Positions 1-11,045 of a stretch of 64,000 nt of DNA are shown one piece after another. Source of the DNA: Aegilops tauschii subsp. strangulata. Taxonomy: Eukaryota > Streptophyta > Magnoliopsida > Poales > Poaceae. The translations under genes were made by a program, and so were the position numbers. The stretch spans positions 222,537,622-222,601,621 of the forward strand of contig NC_053039.3 of NCBI RefSeq assembly GCF_002575655.3. Direction: 5' to 3'. Positions within the stretch are counted from its first letter, which is position 1; each line of letters opens with the position of its first letter. The notes beneath the pieces are model-generated. The model did no database searches. It was given only the letters and a program-made list of their open reading frames with translations, and had not been told where the DNA came from.

Positions 1-819
1 CGCCAGCTCAAGCGATGGGCACGGGAGATCAATGCCGTGGAGCCAGCGCCAGAGGCCCGGAAACCACTCGAATGGACCCGTGCACCAATCATCTTTGATG
101 AGGAGGATCACCCTAGCTGCACCACCGTGGTAGGATGCTTGCCATTGTTGGTCTCCCCGACAATTCACAACGTCAAGGTCACAAATATGTTAGTGGATGG
201 TAGGGTCGGGTTGAATCTGATTTCCCCAGCAGTCATCAGCAAGCTTCAGATAGGAGACGAGGAACTAGAGGTTACCGACACGTTTCAACGAGTTAACCCC
301 AGCAGGAGCCATCCTAAAGGGAAGATTACGTTGCCGGTAATGTTTGGGGGAGAACTGAACTACCGGACAGAGAAGGTTGTGTTTGATGTGGTTGATCTCC
401 CCCTGCCGTACAATGGGATTCTTGGACACCCGGCCCTGGCCAAGTTCATGGCAGCATCCCACTATGCTTATAACACTCCGAAGATGCCAGGGTCACTGGG
501 AGTCATCACTATCCCATCGGATGAGAAGGATGCAATTATCTGCGTGGACAAGATGTACCGGGATGCATTCGCAGCAGAGGCTGCGGCAGCAATAGCTCCC
601 GCCAAGGAAAGCAAAGGGAAGAAAAGGGATTGTAGGACCTCCGGCAAGGAGTCCGGGAAGCGTGCCCCCTCCGAGTGCACGGCACCCGTTGACGATGTGC
701 CAGAGTGTTCCGACAACAAGAGATCCAAGGTTGTTGCGCCCCGAGTGAAGAAGGTCCCGGCAGGGCTGGCTGGCGTTGACGGTACTTTCACCATCAGCAC
801 CACCCTTGATGACAAATAG
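1..819 (+). pseudogene. gypsy gag-pol protease segment (G1)
   Basis: This is the open frame of the retroviral-type aspartic protease region of G1, entering from beyond the left edge. The flap and active-site region reads LVDGRVGLNLIS (about residues 52-63 counted from 37); related plant gypsy elements have DGG here, so the third residue is changed. It is followed by the ILGHPALAKFMA and MPGSLGVITI blocks typical of plant gypsy proteases. A Lys-rich linker follows, and the frame stops at 819. The polyprotein frame appears to continue past the stop as a VFSW block and a stop codon near 871, so this is a decayed polyprotein and not a separate gene. Confidence 0.8.
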
Positions 820-1079
820 GAAAGCGCGCTCATTGCCTTCCTGCGGGCGAATATCGATGTGTTTTCCTGGTAACCATCTGATATCCCCGGTGTTCCCAGG
901 GAGGTAATCGAGCACCACCTTGCTGTCTGCCCACACGCCCGACCTGTCAAGCAGAAAGTCCGAAAGCAGGCCATGGAAAGGCAGCAGTTCATTGCTGAGG
1001 AAATCGAGAAACTGGAGGCAGCTGGTTTGGTCAAAGGAGTACTGCATCCTACATGGTTAGCAAATCCAGTGGTAGTCTA

Positions 1080-2247
1080 GAAGGCTAATCGGAAATGGAG
1101 GCTTTTCATTGATTTCACAGATCTCAACAAGGCTTGCCCAAAGGACCCATTTCCCTTGCTGCGTATCGGCCAGATTGTGGATTCCACTTTAGGGTGTGAT
1201 TTGCTCTCCTTTTTGGACGCATACTCCGGATATCACCAGATCTTCATGTCCATAGAAGATGAAGAGAAGACATCGTTCATCACTCCATGTGGTACGTACT
1301 GCTTTGTCCGCATGCCATTCGGACTAAAGAGTGCTGGGTCCACTTTTGCAAGGGCAGTTCAGATTGGTTTTGAGCCACAGTTACACGGAAACATAGAAGC
1401 CTATATGGATGACATCGTGGTCAAAACCAAGGATAAGACCACTCTTATGCAGGATTTGGAGGAGATATTTGCTAATCTGCGCAAGATCAATTTGAAGCTT
1501 AATCTGGAGAAGTGTGTATTTGGTGTCCCCTCCGGCAAGCTGCTTGGTTTCTTCGTGTCCCATCGGGGGATCGAAGCTAACCCCGACAAAATCAAAGCCA
1601 TCGAGAAGATCCAGGCACCAAGGATAATTAAGGATGTGAGGCGCTTGATGGGATGCGTTTCCATGCTAAGTAGATTCATTTCCAAGTCTGCCGAGCATGC
1701 CCTGCTGTTCATTAAAATTTCGAAGAAGCCAGGGCCTATGAAGTGGACCCCGGAAGCAAATGCACCTCTGCAGGAGTTGAAGGCTTACCTATCATCTGTG
1801 CCTTCCTTGGTTGCACCCGAACCCCAAGAGCTGTTGTTGCTATACTTGGCGGCAATTAACCAAGTGGTCAGTGCGGCCTTGGTAGCACAGCGAGAAGTGG
1901 ATGAGGCAGAAAGTGGGAAGATAACGGCAGAGTCAGAAAAGGATGAGAACAGCAATGAACACGACAACGAGAGCAACCCCAAGGACGCGGCAAGGAAGAA
2001 AGTGGTGCGGCGCCCAGTGTACTTTGTTAGCTCCTTGTTACAAGGGGCTAGATCGAGGTACTCTGGCCTGGAAAAGTTGATCTTTGCTCTCATTATGGCC
2101 TCAAGGAAACTGCGCCACTACTTCCAAGCCCATGAGATCACGGTTGTCACTCGTTTTATGTTGCAAAGGATACTCCGAAACCCTAAGGCTACCGGCAGAA
2201 TAGTGGTGTGGGCTTTGGAGTTATCCATATCTGGTTTGAAGTTTTAG
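1080..2247 (+). pseudogene. gypsy reverse transcriptase (G1)
   Basis: Reverse transcriptase domain of G1. Visible blocks are DLNKACPKDPFPL (from about 1123), SFLDAYSGYHQI (about 1207-1242), FGLKSAGSTFARAV, the catalytic YMDDIVVKTK (about 1404), LLGFFVSHRGIEANPDKI, and a connection domain ending near 2000. The two Asp of YMDD and the upstream Asp of FLDAYSG are present. A TAG at 1078-1080 precedes the first block. A TAG at 2245-2247 (LKF then stop) separates this domain from RNase H. A charged insertion (about 1906-2010) sits between the RT thumb and the RNase H-like stretch. The copy cannot make a full polyprotein. Confidence 0.88.
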
Positions 2248-2787
2248 AGCACATCAACTATTCAGAGTAGGGCGCTGGCAGAGTTTATTGCAGAATGGAC
2301 GCCAACCCCTGATGAGGAAGTGACAGCGACAACTATCCCCGACAAGGAATCGCCCCAAGAATGGATTATGTATTTTGATGGTGCTTTTTGCCTACAAGGT
2401 GCAGCGGATGGCGTGCTTCTTGTTGCCCCCTCCGGGGAGCACTTGAAGTAGGTCGTCCAAATGCACTTTGCCCGGGAAGAAGCCACCAACAATACAACTG
2501 AGTATGAAGGGCTCCTTGCTGGGCTCAGAATTGCAGCAGTATTGGGAATCAAGAAGCCGATCATACGAGGAGATTCACAGCTTGTGGTGAGACAAGTCAA
2601 CAAGGATTAACAAAGCCCATTGGTGGAAGCATACGTCGAGGAAGTGAGGAGATTGGAGGAGCACTTTGACGGGTTGCAAACAGAGCACGTACCCCGTGCG
2701 GAAAACAGCATAGCTGATCACGTGACAAAGTGTGCTACGCAGAAGCTTCCTGTGGAACTAGGAACTTTTGTTCTCCGTATCTCCTAG
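2248..2787 (+). pseudogene. gypsy RNase H segment (G1)
   Basis: RNase H of G1. WIMYFDGAF holds the first catalytic Asp, TEYEGLLAGLRIA the Glu, and IRGDSQLVVRQV the second Asp. Nonsense codons fall inside the domain at about 2450 (after EHLK) and about 2608 (after VNKD), where related elements carry Tyr. The stretch ends with a TAG at 2785-2787 after VLRIS, where relatives have Gln, then continues as MARKRRKLDYG. The domain is recognisable across stops but not functional. Confidence 0.8.
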
Positions 2788-2808
2788 CCCTCCGTATCAC
2801 TAGCCACA

Positions 2809-4249
2809 ATGGCCCGGAAGAGGAGAAAGTTGGACTACGGTAAGCCTCTCCCGGTCGAGCCATACGCTCCCGGCAGAGATCCTGCCGGAAACAACTCCTC
2901 ACAGCCTGCCGGACCACCCCCTCTAGCCAGGCCAATGGACCCCACGAACGAGGCTGGTGCTCCCGCAGCAGAGGAGGTGCCGCTAGTCCTTGTTGCCGAG
3001 CCCCAGGCTCCAACTTGGGCAAGGCACATCATCCGCTTCCTCCAAACTGGAGAACTTCCCAGCGACCAAGATGAAGCTGAGAAAGTAGCCCGGAGGGCCA
3101 GCATGTATCAGTTTGTCGACGACACTCTATACAGAAGGAGGCCCAATGGTGTGAAATTGAAGTGTGTCTAGCGGGAGGATGGAAAGGAACTGCTAGCTGA
3201 GATTCACAGAGGAATGTGCGGCTAACAAATTGCATCAAGGGCATTAGTTGGGAAAGCATTCCGGCAGGGATTCTATTGGCGCACGACCCTCCAAGAAGCG
3301 ATCGAGCTCGTCACGACATGTGAAGCCAGCCAGTTCCATTCCAAGAGAACACACCTGCCTACCCAAGCCCTTCACACAATCCCTTTATCTTGGCCATTTT
3401 CGGTCTGGGGGCTCGATATCCTCGGCGCCTTCCCCCGAGAAATCGGGGGCTTTGAATTCTTGTTCGTCGCTATCGACAAGTTTACAAAGTGGCCGAAGTG
3501 ACTTTCGTGAGAAAGGTGATTGCTCAGTCAGCTATCAAGTTCTTGAAAGAATTGTTGTGTCGTTTTGGAGTTCCGACAAGGATCATCACCGACTACGGCA
3601 CCCAATTCACGAGCCACGCCTTCATGCAATATGTTCGTACCCTCGGATGCAAGATCTCATTTGCCTCTGTGGCACACCCTCGGAGCAATGGACAAGCTGA
3701 GAGGGCGAATGCTGAAGTGCTACGTGGACTCAAGACAAGAACTTCCGATACGCTGCAGAAGCAAGTCAGGCAGTGGATCGAGGAGCTGCTGGTAGTTCTC
3801 TGGTCCCTCAGAACGATACCTAATCGAGCTACCGGGCAGACTCCCTTCTCCCTGGTCTACGGGGCAGAAGTAGTTATCCCCATGGAACTCATTTACGGGT
3901 CCCCTCGAGTGCTTGCCTATGATGTAGTAGCACAAGATCAGCACCGGCGTGATGACGCTGTGCTACTCGAGGAGAACCATCTCCGGGCTGCTACGGGTGC
4001 TGCACGCTACCAGCAAGCCCTGCGTCGCTATCACAGCCATAGGGTTCATGCCCGGTGTTTTGAGAAGGTGACCTTGTCCTTAGGCGCGTTCAGTCCGCCA
4101 AGGGTACAAACAAGCTGTCATCAAAGTGGGAAGGCCCTTACCGGGTGGTACGAGTCACCAGACCCGGCGCAGTCCGTCTGGAGATCGGAGATGGCACTCA
4201 GCTACAAAACTCGTGGAATATTGAGCATCTCCGCAAGTACTACTCGTAA
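2809..4249 (+). pseudogene. gypsy integrase with C-terminal tail (G1)
   Basis: DDE integrase of G1. The N-terminal linker is MARKRRKLDYG (2809), followed by a TAG after VKLKCV and another stop after GMCG. The catalytic core shows VWGLDILGAFPRE (first Asp, about 3405-3440), IITDYGTQF (second Asp, about 3590; usually TDNG) and NGQAERANAE (Glu, about 3690). A one-base shift near 3489 moves the frame in the middle of the core. A second shift near 4065 is needed to read the tail, which ends around 4249 with an LRKYY block. The GVPTRIITD and ASVAHPRSNGQ blocks identify plant gypsy integrase. Confidence 0.85.
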
Positions 4250-5366
4250 GGCGCGAGGCTATCGGGCACTGCCCGGCAGCCACACTTTTGTACTGGCCTT
4301 GCCTGCATGTAACCCCTTGTACAAAGCTGGGGCGATGACCCCGTGCAAGAGAAAATAAAGAAGCGCTGTAGGGGGGCCCCCAACTAAGATTGCATGCATG
4401 CATGAGCACACCAAGATCACTGCCTAAGGCATTTCATGAGCATTTGCATATGCATATAGATAGGATCGCATCCTGCATTCATTCTCATCTACATGAAGTT
4501 GCAGGTTCCTGCCGTGAACTTTGCCTTTGACAAGGGACGAGAAGATTGCATGGCACAGCAATCCCCGGCAAGCTAAACAGATACATTTTACCTCTTGTCC
4601 ATTAGTGTTCTGTACAACTATAACTTTGCATGAGAAAACCTCGCCTCTCTTTTGAAACTTAGGTGCTCCCATCCGTGATTGAACGTTTCTTCAGTCAGGA
4701 TGGTTGCAGCGGCCTTTAGTAAAAAGGAGTTGGCGGGGGGGGGAGGCCCTCTGTTTGTCCCTCGATAGACGTAGCTCTCCAGCAGACAAAGAGGGTGTCG
4801 GCAGGATATCCTGCTATGGAAAACTCATTTATCTTCATTAAAGAGGCACTCCACCTCTGCATGGACATACACATGTGCGGGTTCCCGGCAAGATTCATCT
4901 TTTTCATTCATATGCTGATACAAGTACAAGCATTACAGAACACAAAGATGGACTTGAGAGATTACATTATTTGAATTAAAATTTGGTGATTGCCTACATA
5001 TTTAAGATTGAAAAAAGATAAGTGCTCCGTAATGCCCTTTCTTGTCCCTCTCCTCCTAGGCACGGCCGTCGAAGGCGAGGAGGGCAAAAGGAGCGCCCAA
5101 GCAGGAGCCCGGGGCTGTCCCCAGGCTCTTCTCTTCGGCATCACCAGCGGAAGCAGGGAACAAGAGAAGAAGAGGGGGAATGCAAAGATGGATGACTCCG
5201 CCCTCCTCCACCCCTCACTTTTATAGGCCGGGCGGGGAAGGGCGGCTGCTCCATCAACGGGTGACCATCGCCCTCCTCCGCCAATTCAAGATAGGAGGAC
5301 CCTCTCCAAGATGCTCTCCCGCACCACGCGCTTCCGTTACCTACCCCGCGCGATGCATGCAACATA
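4250..5366 (+). other. 3' noncoding part of G1
   Basis: About 1.1 kb between the end of G1 pol and the CACTA1 insertion point. No conserved coding blocks were found on either strand; short open frames here are chance frames. The matching right-hand piece, which leads into G1's polypurine stretch and 3' LTR, lies at 45030-45304. Confidence 0.6.
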
Positions 5367-5395
5367 CACTACAAAAAAAGACACATCCGTGACAT
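5367..5395 (+). repeat. CACTA1 left terminal inverted repeat
   Basis: Begins CACTACAAAAAAAGACACAT and pairs with 44998-45026 in inverted orientation. It is preceded by the target duplication ATA at 5364-5366. Confidence 0.85.
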
Positions 5396-5860
5396 TTTGG
5401 GCCGAACAAAATTTTTTTCTGTCATACTTATGACACTTCTATGATAATAATTGTGACAAAACACGATATGATCATTGATGTGGTGGGGTCCTACTTCTAT
5501 GACAAAAAATCATGACAGAAAATGGGATTTTCGTCCTGGGCGGGCCGGAGACGCAGCTGCATGACATTCTTTGGGCCGTCCATGACGGAAAAAACCGTGG
5601 TAGAAGCGAGGGCGAGGAAAATATCGGGGTGTTCCCAGTTACGGTGGGTGGTCGGGGCCGAGCGATGCACGTTTCTCTCATACACGCACGCGCGTGGGTG
5701 CGAGGCGTTGGGCTCTAACTGAACCCGAGCGACGCGTTGGCTCTAACTGAACCCGAGCGATTGCACTGTATGCTACGTGTTACTAAACCCGAGCGATCGA
5801 TCGATGGCTGTTAACTGAACCCGATCGAGCGATTCCTTCGCTACTACTGCTAACTGATGC
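5396..5860. other. CACTA1 left subterminal region
   Basis: Short motifs of the type TGACAGAAAA and ATGACA recur here and in the last 200 bp of the element, as expected for transposase-binding subterminal regions. From 5715 a short repeat built on AACTGAACCCGAGCGA occurs about four times with drift. No gene was recognised. Confidence 0.5.
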
Positions 5861-5869
5861 CGATCGATG

Positions 5870-6380
5870 CTGCCTCTGGATGAACAGTGAGTGTTGCTGG
5901 GGGGTTGGATGAACAGTTCCCGGTGGGGGTGGATGAATAGGACCCCGTGGTGTTGCCTCTGGATGAACAGTGAGCGTTGCTGGGAGGGGGGGTTGGATGA
6001 ACAGTTCCCGGTGGGGGTGGATGAACAGGCCCCCGTGGTGTTGCCTCTGGATGAACAGGACCCTGATCGATCGAGCCAGTTGGGGCTGGATGAACAGGAC
6101 CCCATGGAGGGCTGGACGAACAGGATCACCCCGTGGAGGGCTGGATGAACAGTAGACGGTGGAGGGCTGGATGAACAGGAGCCCGTGGAGGGGTGGTTGA
6201 ACAGGAGCCCGTGGAGAGGGCTGGTTGAACAGTAGCCGGTGGAGTAGCGCACGGTGGAGGCTGGATGAACAGGAGCCCGTGGATGAACAGTCGCAGGTGG
6301 AGGCTGGAGGAGGTCGACGGTGGATGAACAGTAGCCCGTGGAGGCTGGAGGGGGTCGACGGTGGAGATGAACAGCATCTC
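5870..6380. repeat. GGATGAACAG minisatellite
   Basis: A degenerate tandem array built around GGATGAACAG followed by a G/C-rich spacer (GTGGAGGGCT and variants), period roughly 22-50 bp, with some fifteen recognisable copies. A higher-order unit of about 100 bp (5878-5980 and 5955-6060) is also repeated. Long open frames cross it on both strands only because the unit lacks stops; the predicted Pro/Ser-rich products are not credible proteins. Confidence 0.7.
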
Positions 6381-6384
6381 GTCG

Positions 6385-6725
6385 AGTCCCGTTTTGCGGT
6401 ACGCCACACCCCTCCCGATGAACATGACCCCTGTTTCGACCGTAGCGCTCAAACACAAGTTTGTTTCCTCCGTTTTGCGGTATGCCACACCCCTCCCGAT
6501 CAACAGGACCCCTGTTTCAACCGTAGGAGGTCCGTTTCCTCCGTTTTGTAGTACGCCAGACCCCTCCCGATGAACAGGATCCCGTTTCGAACGTGGCCGG
6601 TCGAACACAAGGTCGTTTCCTCCGTTCTGTGGTACGCCAGGCCTCGTTTCCATCGGCTGTTCCGTCCAAGCCGGTTGGCTCCCACGCGTTCTGTTGCCTC
6701 CCGATGAACACAACGCATTCCGTTG
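6385..6725. repeat. Short tandem block around TACGCCA..CCCTCCCGATGAACA
   Basis: Four diverged copies of a roughly 75-95 bp unit that starts CCGTTTTGCGGTACGCCA and ends CTCCCGATGAACA. They begin near 6391, 6470, 6540 and 6615. The unit shares GATGAACA with the adjoining minisatellite, so the two arrays probably have a common origin. No gene was seen. Confidence 0.6.
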
Positions 6726-7029
6726 CCTTCCCATGAACACGACGACGACGCAGTTTCTTTGTTCCGACCCAGCCATGTACACGAGCCCTGGCCATACATA
6801 CGCGCGAGTAGGCGTTCGAGACCCCGCCCGTATGTACATACGTGGCCGTATTTACTTTCTTGCACCCTGGCCGCTGTACGTACGTGTACATGCTACGTGC
6901 GCGCCTCTACATCGACCAGTATGTACGTACACGTTCGCGGCCAAAATGACAACGCTACGTACGCTTCGACCAGGTGGGTCCCGACTGTCAGGCACTTCCT
7001 TGCATGCGAAGATGTAGCTGGTGGGTCCC
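6726..7029. other. Spacer without recognised genes
   Basis: About 300 bp rich in GTACGTAC and ACGTACGT-type motifs between the minisatellites and the 725-bp array. No conserved coding signal was seen on either strand. Confidence 0.5.
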
Positions 7030-9110
7030 AGCAGTCAGGGGGGCGAATTGTTTTTTTTTGCCCGGACGCACTTCCTTGCGTGCGGAGATGTAGCTGGTGG
7101 GTCCCAGCAGTCAGGGGGAAATGTTTTTTCGCGAAATACGGTGGCCCGTCCGGTGGGTCCCCGCTGTGAGGTGGAGGAATAATTATTTTGCGCGTAATAA
7201 GGAGGCACTTCCTTGCTGCGGCCGTGGACCCAGCTGTCAGCCTCTCCACATACAATACTCTTCCGATGGAAGTCGTTCCTTGGCCACGTTGACCACGCCG
7301 CGCCGAGAGCACCAGGGCGGTGGACGTCGGTGAGGCCTAGAAAGGGGACGACGTGGAGCCGGGGAAGACGCGGCAGTGGAAGCCCGCGCAGAGAGGAGTA
7401 CGAGGGTTCACTGGTTTGGCTATGGTGTGAGGCTGCCGCCGCTGCAGGGCCTGGCCAGCGGTGGGAATAGTTGGGGGCGGTGAGGCCTCCGCGGCAACAC
7501 AGCCGGCCACGGGAGGCAGGAGCATGCGGCACGACCGACGTTGCTTTGGGCGGCTGGAGCAAGAAGACCAGAGGTTGAAGAAGCACTACGGCCGTTGGAT
7601 GGACATCGTACGGTCACTGGAGATAGAATCGTTCATATTGACTAAGTTGACAAAGCACTCCGTCCCCATCAACTTAGTAGGCCCACAAGTCAGCCACCCA
7701 CCAAGGTGGGTCCCAACTAGCAGGGGGAGTATTCATTTTTTGTGCATAATAAGGCAGCACTTCCGGTGGGTCCGAGCTGACAGCGGGGGAAACGTTTTTT
7801 CGCGAAATACGCTGGCCTGTCCGGTGGGTCCCAGCAGACAGGGAGGAAAAGTTTTTTTTTCAAATACGGTGGCCCGTCCGGTGGGTCCCTATTGTCAGGT
7901 GGAGGAATAATTATTTTCCACGTAATAAGGAGGCACTTCCTTGCGGCTGCCGTGGACCCAGCTGTCAGCTTCTCCATGTACAGTACTCTTCCGATGGAAG
8001 TCGTTCCTTGAACACGTTGACCACACCGCGCCGAGAGCACCAGGGCGGTGGATGATGGCGAGGCCTAGGAAGGGGACGACGCAGAGCCGGGGAAGACGTG
8101 GCAGTGGATGCCCACACGTAGAGGAGTATGAGGGTTCACCGGTTCGCTGCGGTGTGAGGCTGCCGTCGTTGCAGAATAACTGGGGGTGTGGGTGAGTAGA
8201 GGGAATGGCCTGGCCAGCGGTGGGAGTAGTAGGGGGCGGTGAGGCTTCCGCCGCATCGCAGCCGGCCATGGGAGGCAGGAGCACGAGGCACGACCGACGC
8301 TGGTTTGGGTGGCTGGAGCAAGAAGACCAGAGGTTGAAGAAGCACTACGGCCGTTGGATGGACATCGTACGGTCACTGGAGCTATAATCGTGCATATTGA
8401 CTAAGTTGACAAAGCCCTCCGTCCCTGTCAACTTAGTAGGCCCACAAGTCAGCCTGCCACTATACTGGGTCCCAGCTAGCAGGGGGAGTATTCATTTTTT
8501 GTGCGTAATAAGGACGCACTTCCTTGCGTGCGAAGATATAGCTGGTGGGTCCGAGCTGTCAGCGGCGGTAACGTTTTCTTCGCGAAATACAGAGGCCCTT
8601 TCGGTGGGTCCCAGATGTCAGGTTGAGGAATCATTATTTTGCGTGTAATAAGGAGGCATTTCCTTGCGTGCAGCCGTGGACCCAGTTGTCAGCCTCTCCA
8701 CGTACAGTCCACTTCAGATGCATGTCGGTCATTGACTACGTTGACCAGGCCATGCCGAGAGCACCAGGGCGGTGGACGACGGCGAGGCCTAGGAAGGGAA
8801 TGACACGGAGGCAGGGAAGAGTCGGCAGTTGTTTCCCACGCGGAGGGGAGTACGACTGTACGAGGGTTTACTGGTTCGTCTGCCATGGCCGGAGAATAAC
8901 AGCAGGTGTGGGTGAGTAGAGGGACGGCTAGGCCAGCGATGGGAGTACGGTGGGGTGGTGAGGCGCGGCAGCACAGCCGGCTGCGAGGAGGAGGGAGCAG
9001 GCAGTCCCGCCGGGGCTTGTTTGAGCGGCTGGAGCAGGAAGAGCTGAGATTGAAGAAGCACGACGGCCGTTGGATGGACATCCAACAATCACTGCTTGTG
9101 CGTCAACATT
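7030..9110. repeat. Three tandem copies of a ~725-bp unit
   Basis: The landmark GGACCCAG.TGTCAGC..CTCCA occurs at about 7227, 7954 and 8678, giving spacings near 727 and 724 bp. Each unit carries GGTGGGTCCCAGC motifs, a CGCGAAATAC block, the landmark, a CGAGAGCACCAGGGCGGTGGA block and a G-rich segment ending AAGAAGCAC.ACGGCCGTTGGATG. The third copy is shortened and more diverged, and a fragment of a fourth lies at about 10130-10200. Open frames within the unit are not conserved between copies, so coding is unlikely. Confidence 0.75.
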
Positions 9111-9730
9111 TTTTTTAGGAAAAGCCTCAAATCTGTGGAAAATAGCATACAACCCATCTGCAATTATTTCTAATAATTTACAGCCCATTTGCTAATTCTT
9201 AAGGTTTTTTTGGAGCCCATATTCTTTTTGTTAGCATTACAGCCCATATTGTGGCCACGGTTAAAAAATTATACGAAATTTTGCATATTTCGGTGCGGTC
9301 CGAACTGTTTTTAATCCCGAAATTTCTAGTCACATTCAAACTGATTTTAAAAACAAATGTATATCAATATAAAATCCAACAAATTGTCCACGCATAAAAA
9401 TTAATGCAATTTAAAATTTCGAAATGAAAAAAAGAAATTTGAAACTAATTGTCGGTTTGATGTGTTTTAAAAATGTACAGCCCATTTCTCATTACTGATA
9501 GGCCATTTTCTCGTCCAGCCAAAAGAAGCTCTCCTCGTCTTGAAAGATTTGCAGCCCAACAGGCCTGACAAAGCGACTTACTTGGCAAATCCCAAAAAAA
9601 CTGGGTAGCCATTTTCACAAAGAAAAAAATTACTGGGCTGGTCTGTGGTGAACATAAAATAGAAGGCTGTCTAGACAGGCCAGAGTGCCCCGCACAGCCC
9701 AGTTGAACCCTGCTTTCGTCTCAAAAACAA
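9111..9730. other. AT-rich spacer
   Basis: AT-rich sequence with recurring ACAGCCCAT words and no coding signal. It separates the 725-bp array from a foldback element. Confidence 0.5.
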
Positions 9731-9974
9731 ATTAGATAAATGCCACTCCAAGTATGGCGATTCATAAAAATGCCACAGCAATTTCCAAACTTTGAAAAAT
9801 GCCACTGCAATTTTTGCAAACTTTGGAAAACGCCACTGCAATTTGCAAACTTTGAAAAACGCCACTCCAGACTTTGAAAAATGCCACTGGAAATGGCATG
9901 AAATGGCATTTTTCAAAGTTTGTAAATTGCAGTGGCATTTCTCAGAAACACCAGATTTGGAGTGGCATTTATCA
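9731..9974. mobile_element. Foldback MITE with internal short repeats
   Basis: The ends are inverted: the left has GATAAATGCCACTCCAA near 9734 and the right has its reverse complement TTGGAGTGGCATTTATC near 9957. Between them a 20-30 bp motif (GCCACTGCAATTTGCAAACTTTGAAAAA and variants) recurs about five times, and the right part contains it in inverted orientation. No transposase is present. The family is not identified; it could also be a local inverted duplication. Confidence 0.6.
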
Positions 9975-10490
9975 AATTAACCCAAAACAAAAATAACTGG
10001 GCGAGCTGCTGGGTCCCTGGTGTGAGCCGCTCGTTGTGCAATTCTCTCGTTTATTGACTACGTTGACAATGGCATGGGACCGAGATGTCAGAAATCCATT
10101 AGGAGGAGCCATTTTTTTGGCTTGAAATAAGGAGGCACTTGCTTGCGTACTGCCACGACCTTGGCGGGTCCCTGTTGTCATCCTCTCCACGTACAATCAT
10201 CTCCTGATTGTGTACGCGTCAACTTGGTAGGCCCACAAGTCAGCCTCTAAACCCGTGGATGACAAATACAACCCATTTAAAATATAACAGCCCATTCCAT
10301 ACGTTCAAACGGAAAGTTCAACATTCAGAGCAAAGTAATAGGTCTGATCCACATATAGAGTAATGAACTTCCACGTTGACAACCATCATAGCCAAGTTAA
10401 CTATCTACTCCCACTAATACTCTAGTAGCGTACAAGTACTAACTTACTCTTAGCTAACTAGACGATGTCGGCCGCTATTTGTGGTACACG

Positions 10491-11045
10491 CTAAACGCCG
10501 GCACCGGCGTCCTCCGCCTCGCCTCGGACTTGCCAGAGTTGCAATAACGCGCGGTGCTCGCACGCGTTGGCCCTTTCCATGCCGGTGTGGTCCACCGAAG
10601 CTTCAGCTTCTAAGCGGGAAACCCACTTGACGAGCTGGTAGTAAAAATCAGCGTCGCGAACGCGTGCGTGCCCGACAGCCTCCAGGGCTATTTGCCGGGC
10701 GCCGGCCTCCATGTAGTCGGCCCAGTTGCGGACGCTCTGCTCGTGACTCAGAGCGTCGGTGCGCTGCTGCTCCATGTCCCGCTGCCGGCGCAAATCGGTG
10801 ATACGCTGCTCCTCCGCCAAGCGGTCGCGCTCCAACAACTCCTGCTCCTCCGCCAGGCGGTCGCGTTCCAACAACTCCTGCTCCTCCGCTAGGCGGTCGC
10901 GCTCCAACAAGTCCTCGATCTCCGCATTGCCATCTAAAGACCGATAGAATGCCTCCTCCCTCCATATGCCTTCCGGTGAAAAACCGAACACTAGTTCCGG
11001 CGGTGACCGCCTCCGGTGTCGCCTATCGCGGACGGGCGGGGGCAT
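10491..11045 (-). CDS. Hypothetical coiled-coil protein with 12-residue repeats
   Basis: Single-exon frame of 184 residues from an ATG at 11045 (MPPPVRDRRHRRRSPP), uninterrupted to its stop. The N-terminus is basic and Pro/Arg rich. Residues about 44-80 hold three near-perfect copies of LLERDRLAEEQE, encoded by 36-bp DNA repeats at about 10815-10925, then an Arg/Gln/Glu helix (DLRRQRDMEQQRTDAL). These predict a highly charged coiled coil. The C-terminal half (YYQLVKWVSRLEAEAS) also looks helical. A TATAATTA box lies roughly 115 bp upstream of the ATG. I do not recognise the family. The intact frame in otherwise decayed DNA suggests either recent capture by CACTA1 or a real gene; function unknown. 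Confidence 0.5.
   Translation of the reverse strand: MPPPVRDRRHRRRSPPELVFGFSPEGIWREEAFYRSLDGNAEIEDLLERDRLAEEQELLERDRLAEEQELLERDRLAEEQRITDLRRQRDMEQQRTDALSHEQSVRNWADYMEAGARQIALEAVGHARVRDADFYYQLVKWVSRLEAEASVDHTGMERANACEHRALLQLWQVRGEAEDAGAGV

Larger units (their letters stand above)
1..5366 (+). mobile_element. Ty3/gypsy LTR retrotransposon G1, pol and 3' noncoding part
   Basis: This is the left visible part of a plus-strand gypsy element. It begins upstream of the window and resumes at 45027 after the CACTA1 insertion. The domain order is protease, reverse transcriptase, RNase H, integrase, as in Ty3/gypsy. The reading frame is broken by many stop codons and at least two frameshifts, so the copy is inactive. 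The pol frame ends at about 4249 with a gypsy-like C-terminal tail. Positions 4250-5366 are 3' noncoding and I see no gene there. The element is interrupted exactly after ATA (5364-5366), and ATA is repeated at 45027-45029. Confidence 0.9.

Noticed and set aside
5773..6890. Long minus-strand Pro/Ser-rich frames over the minisatellites
   Set aside because: The repeat unit simply lacks stop codons; overlapping frames are equally open and no ATG, promoter or splice context supports a gene.
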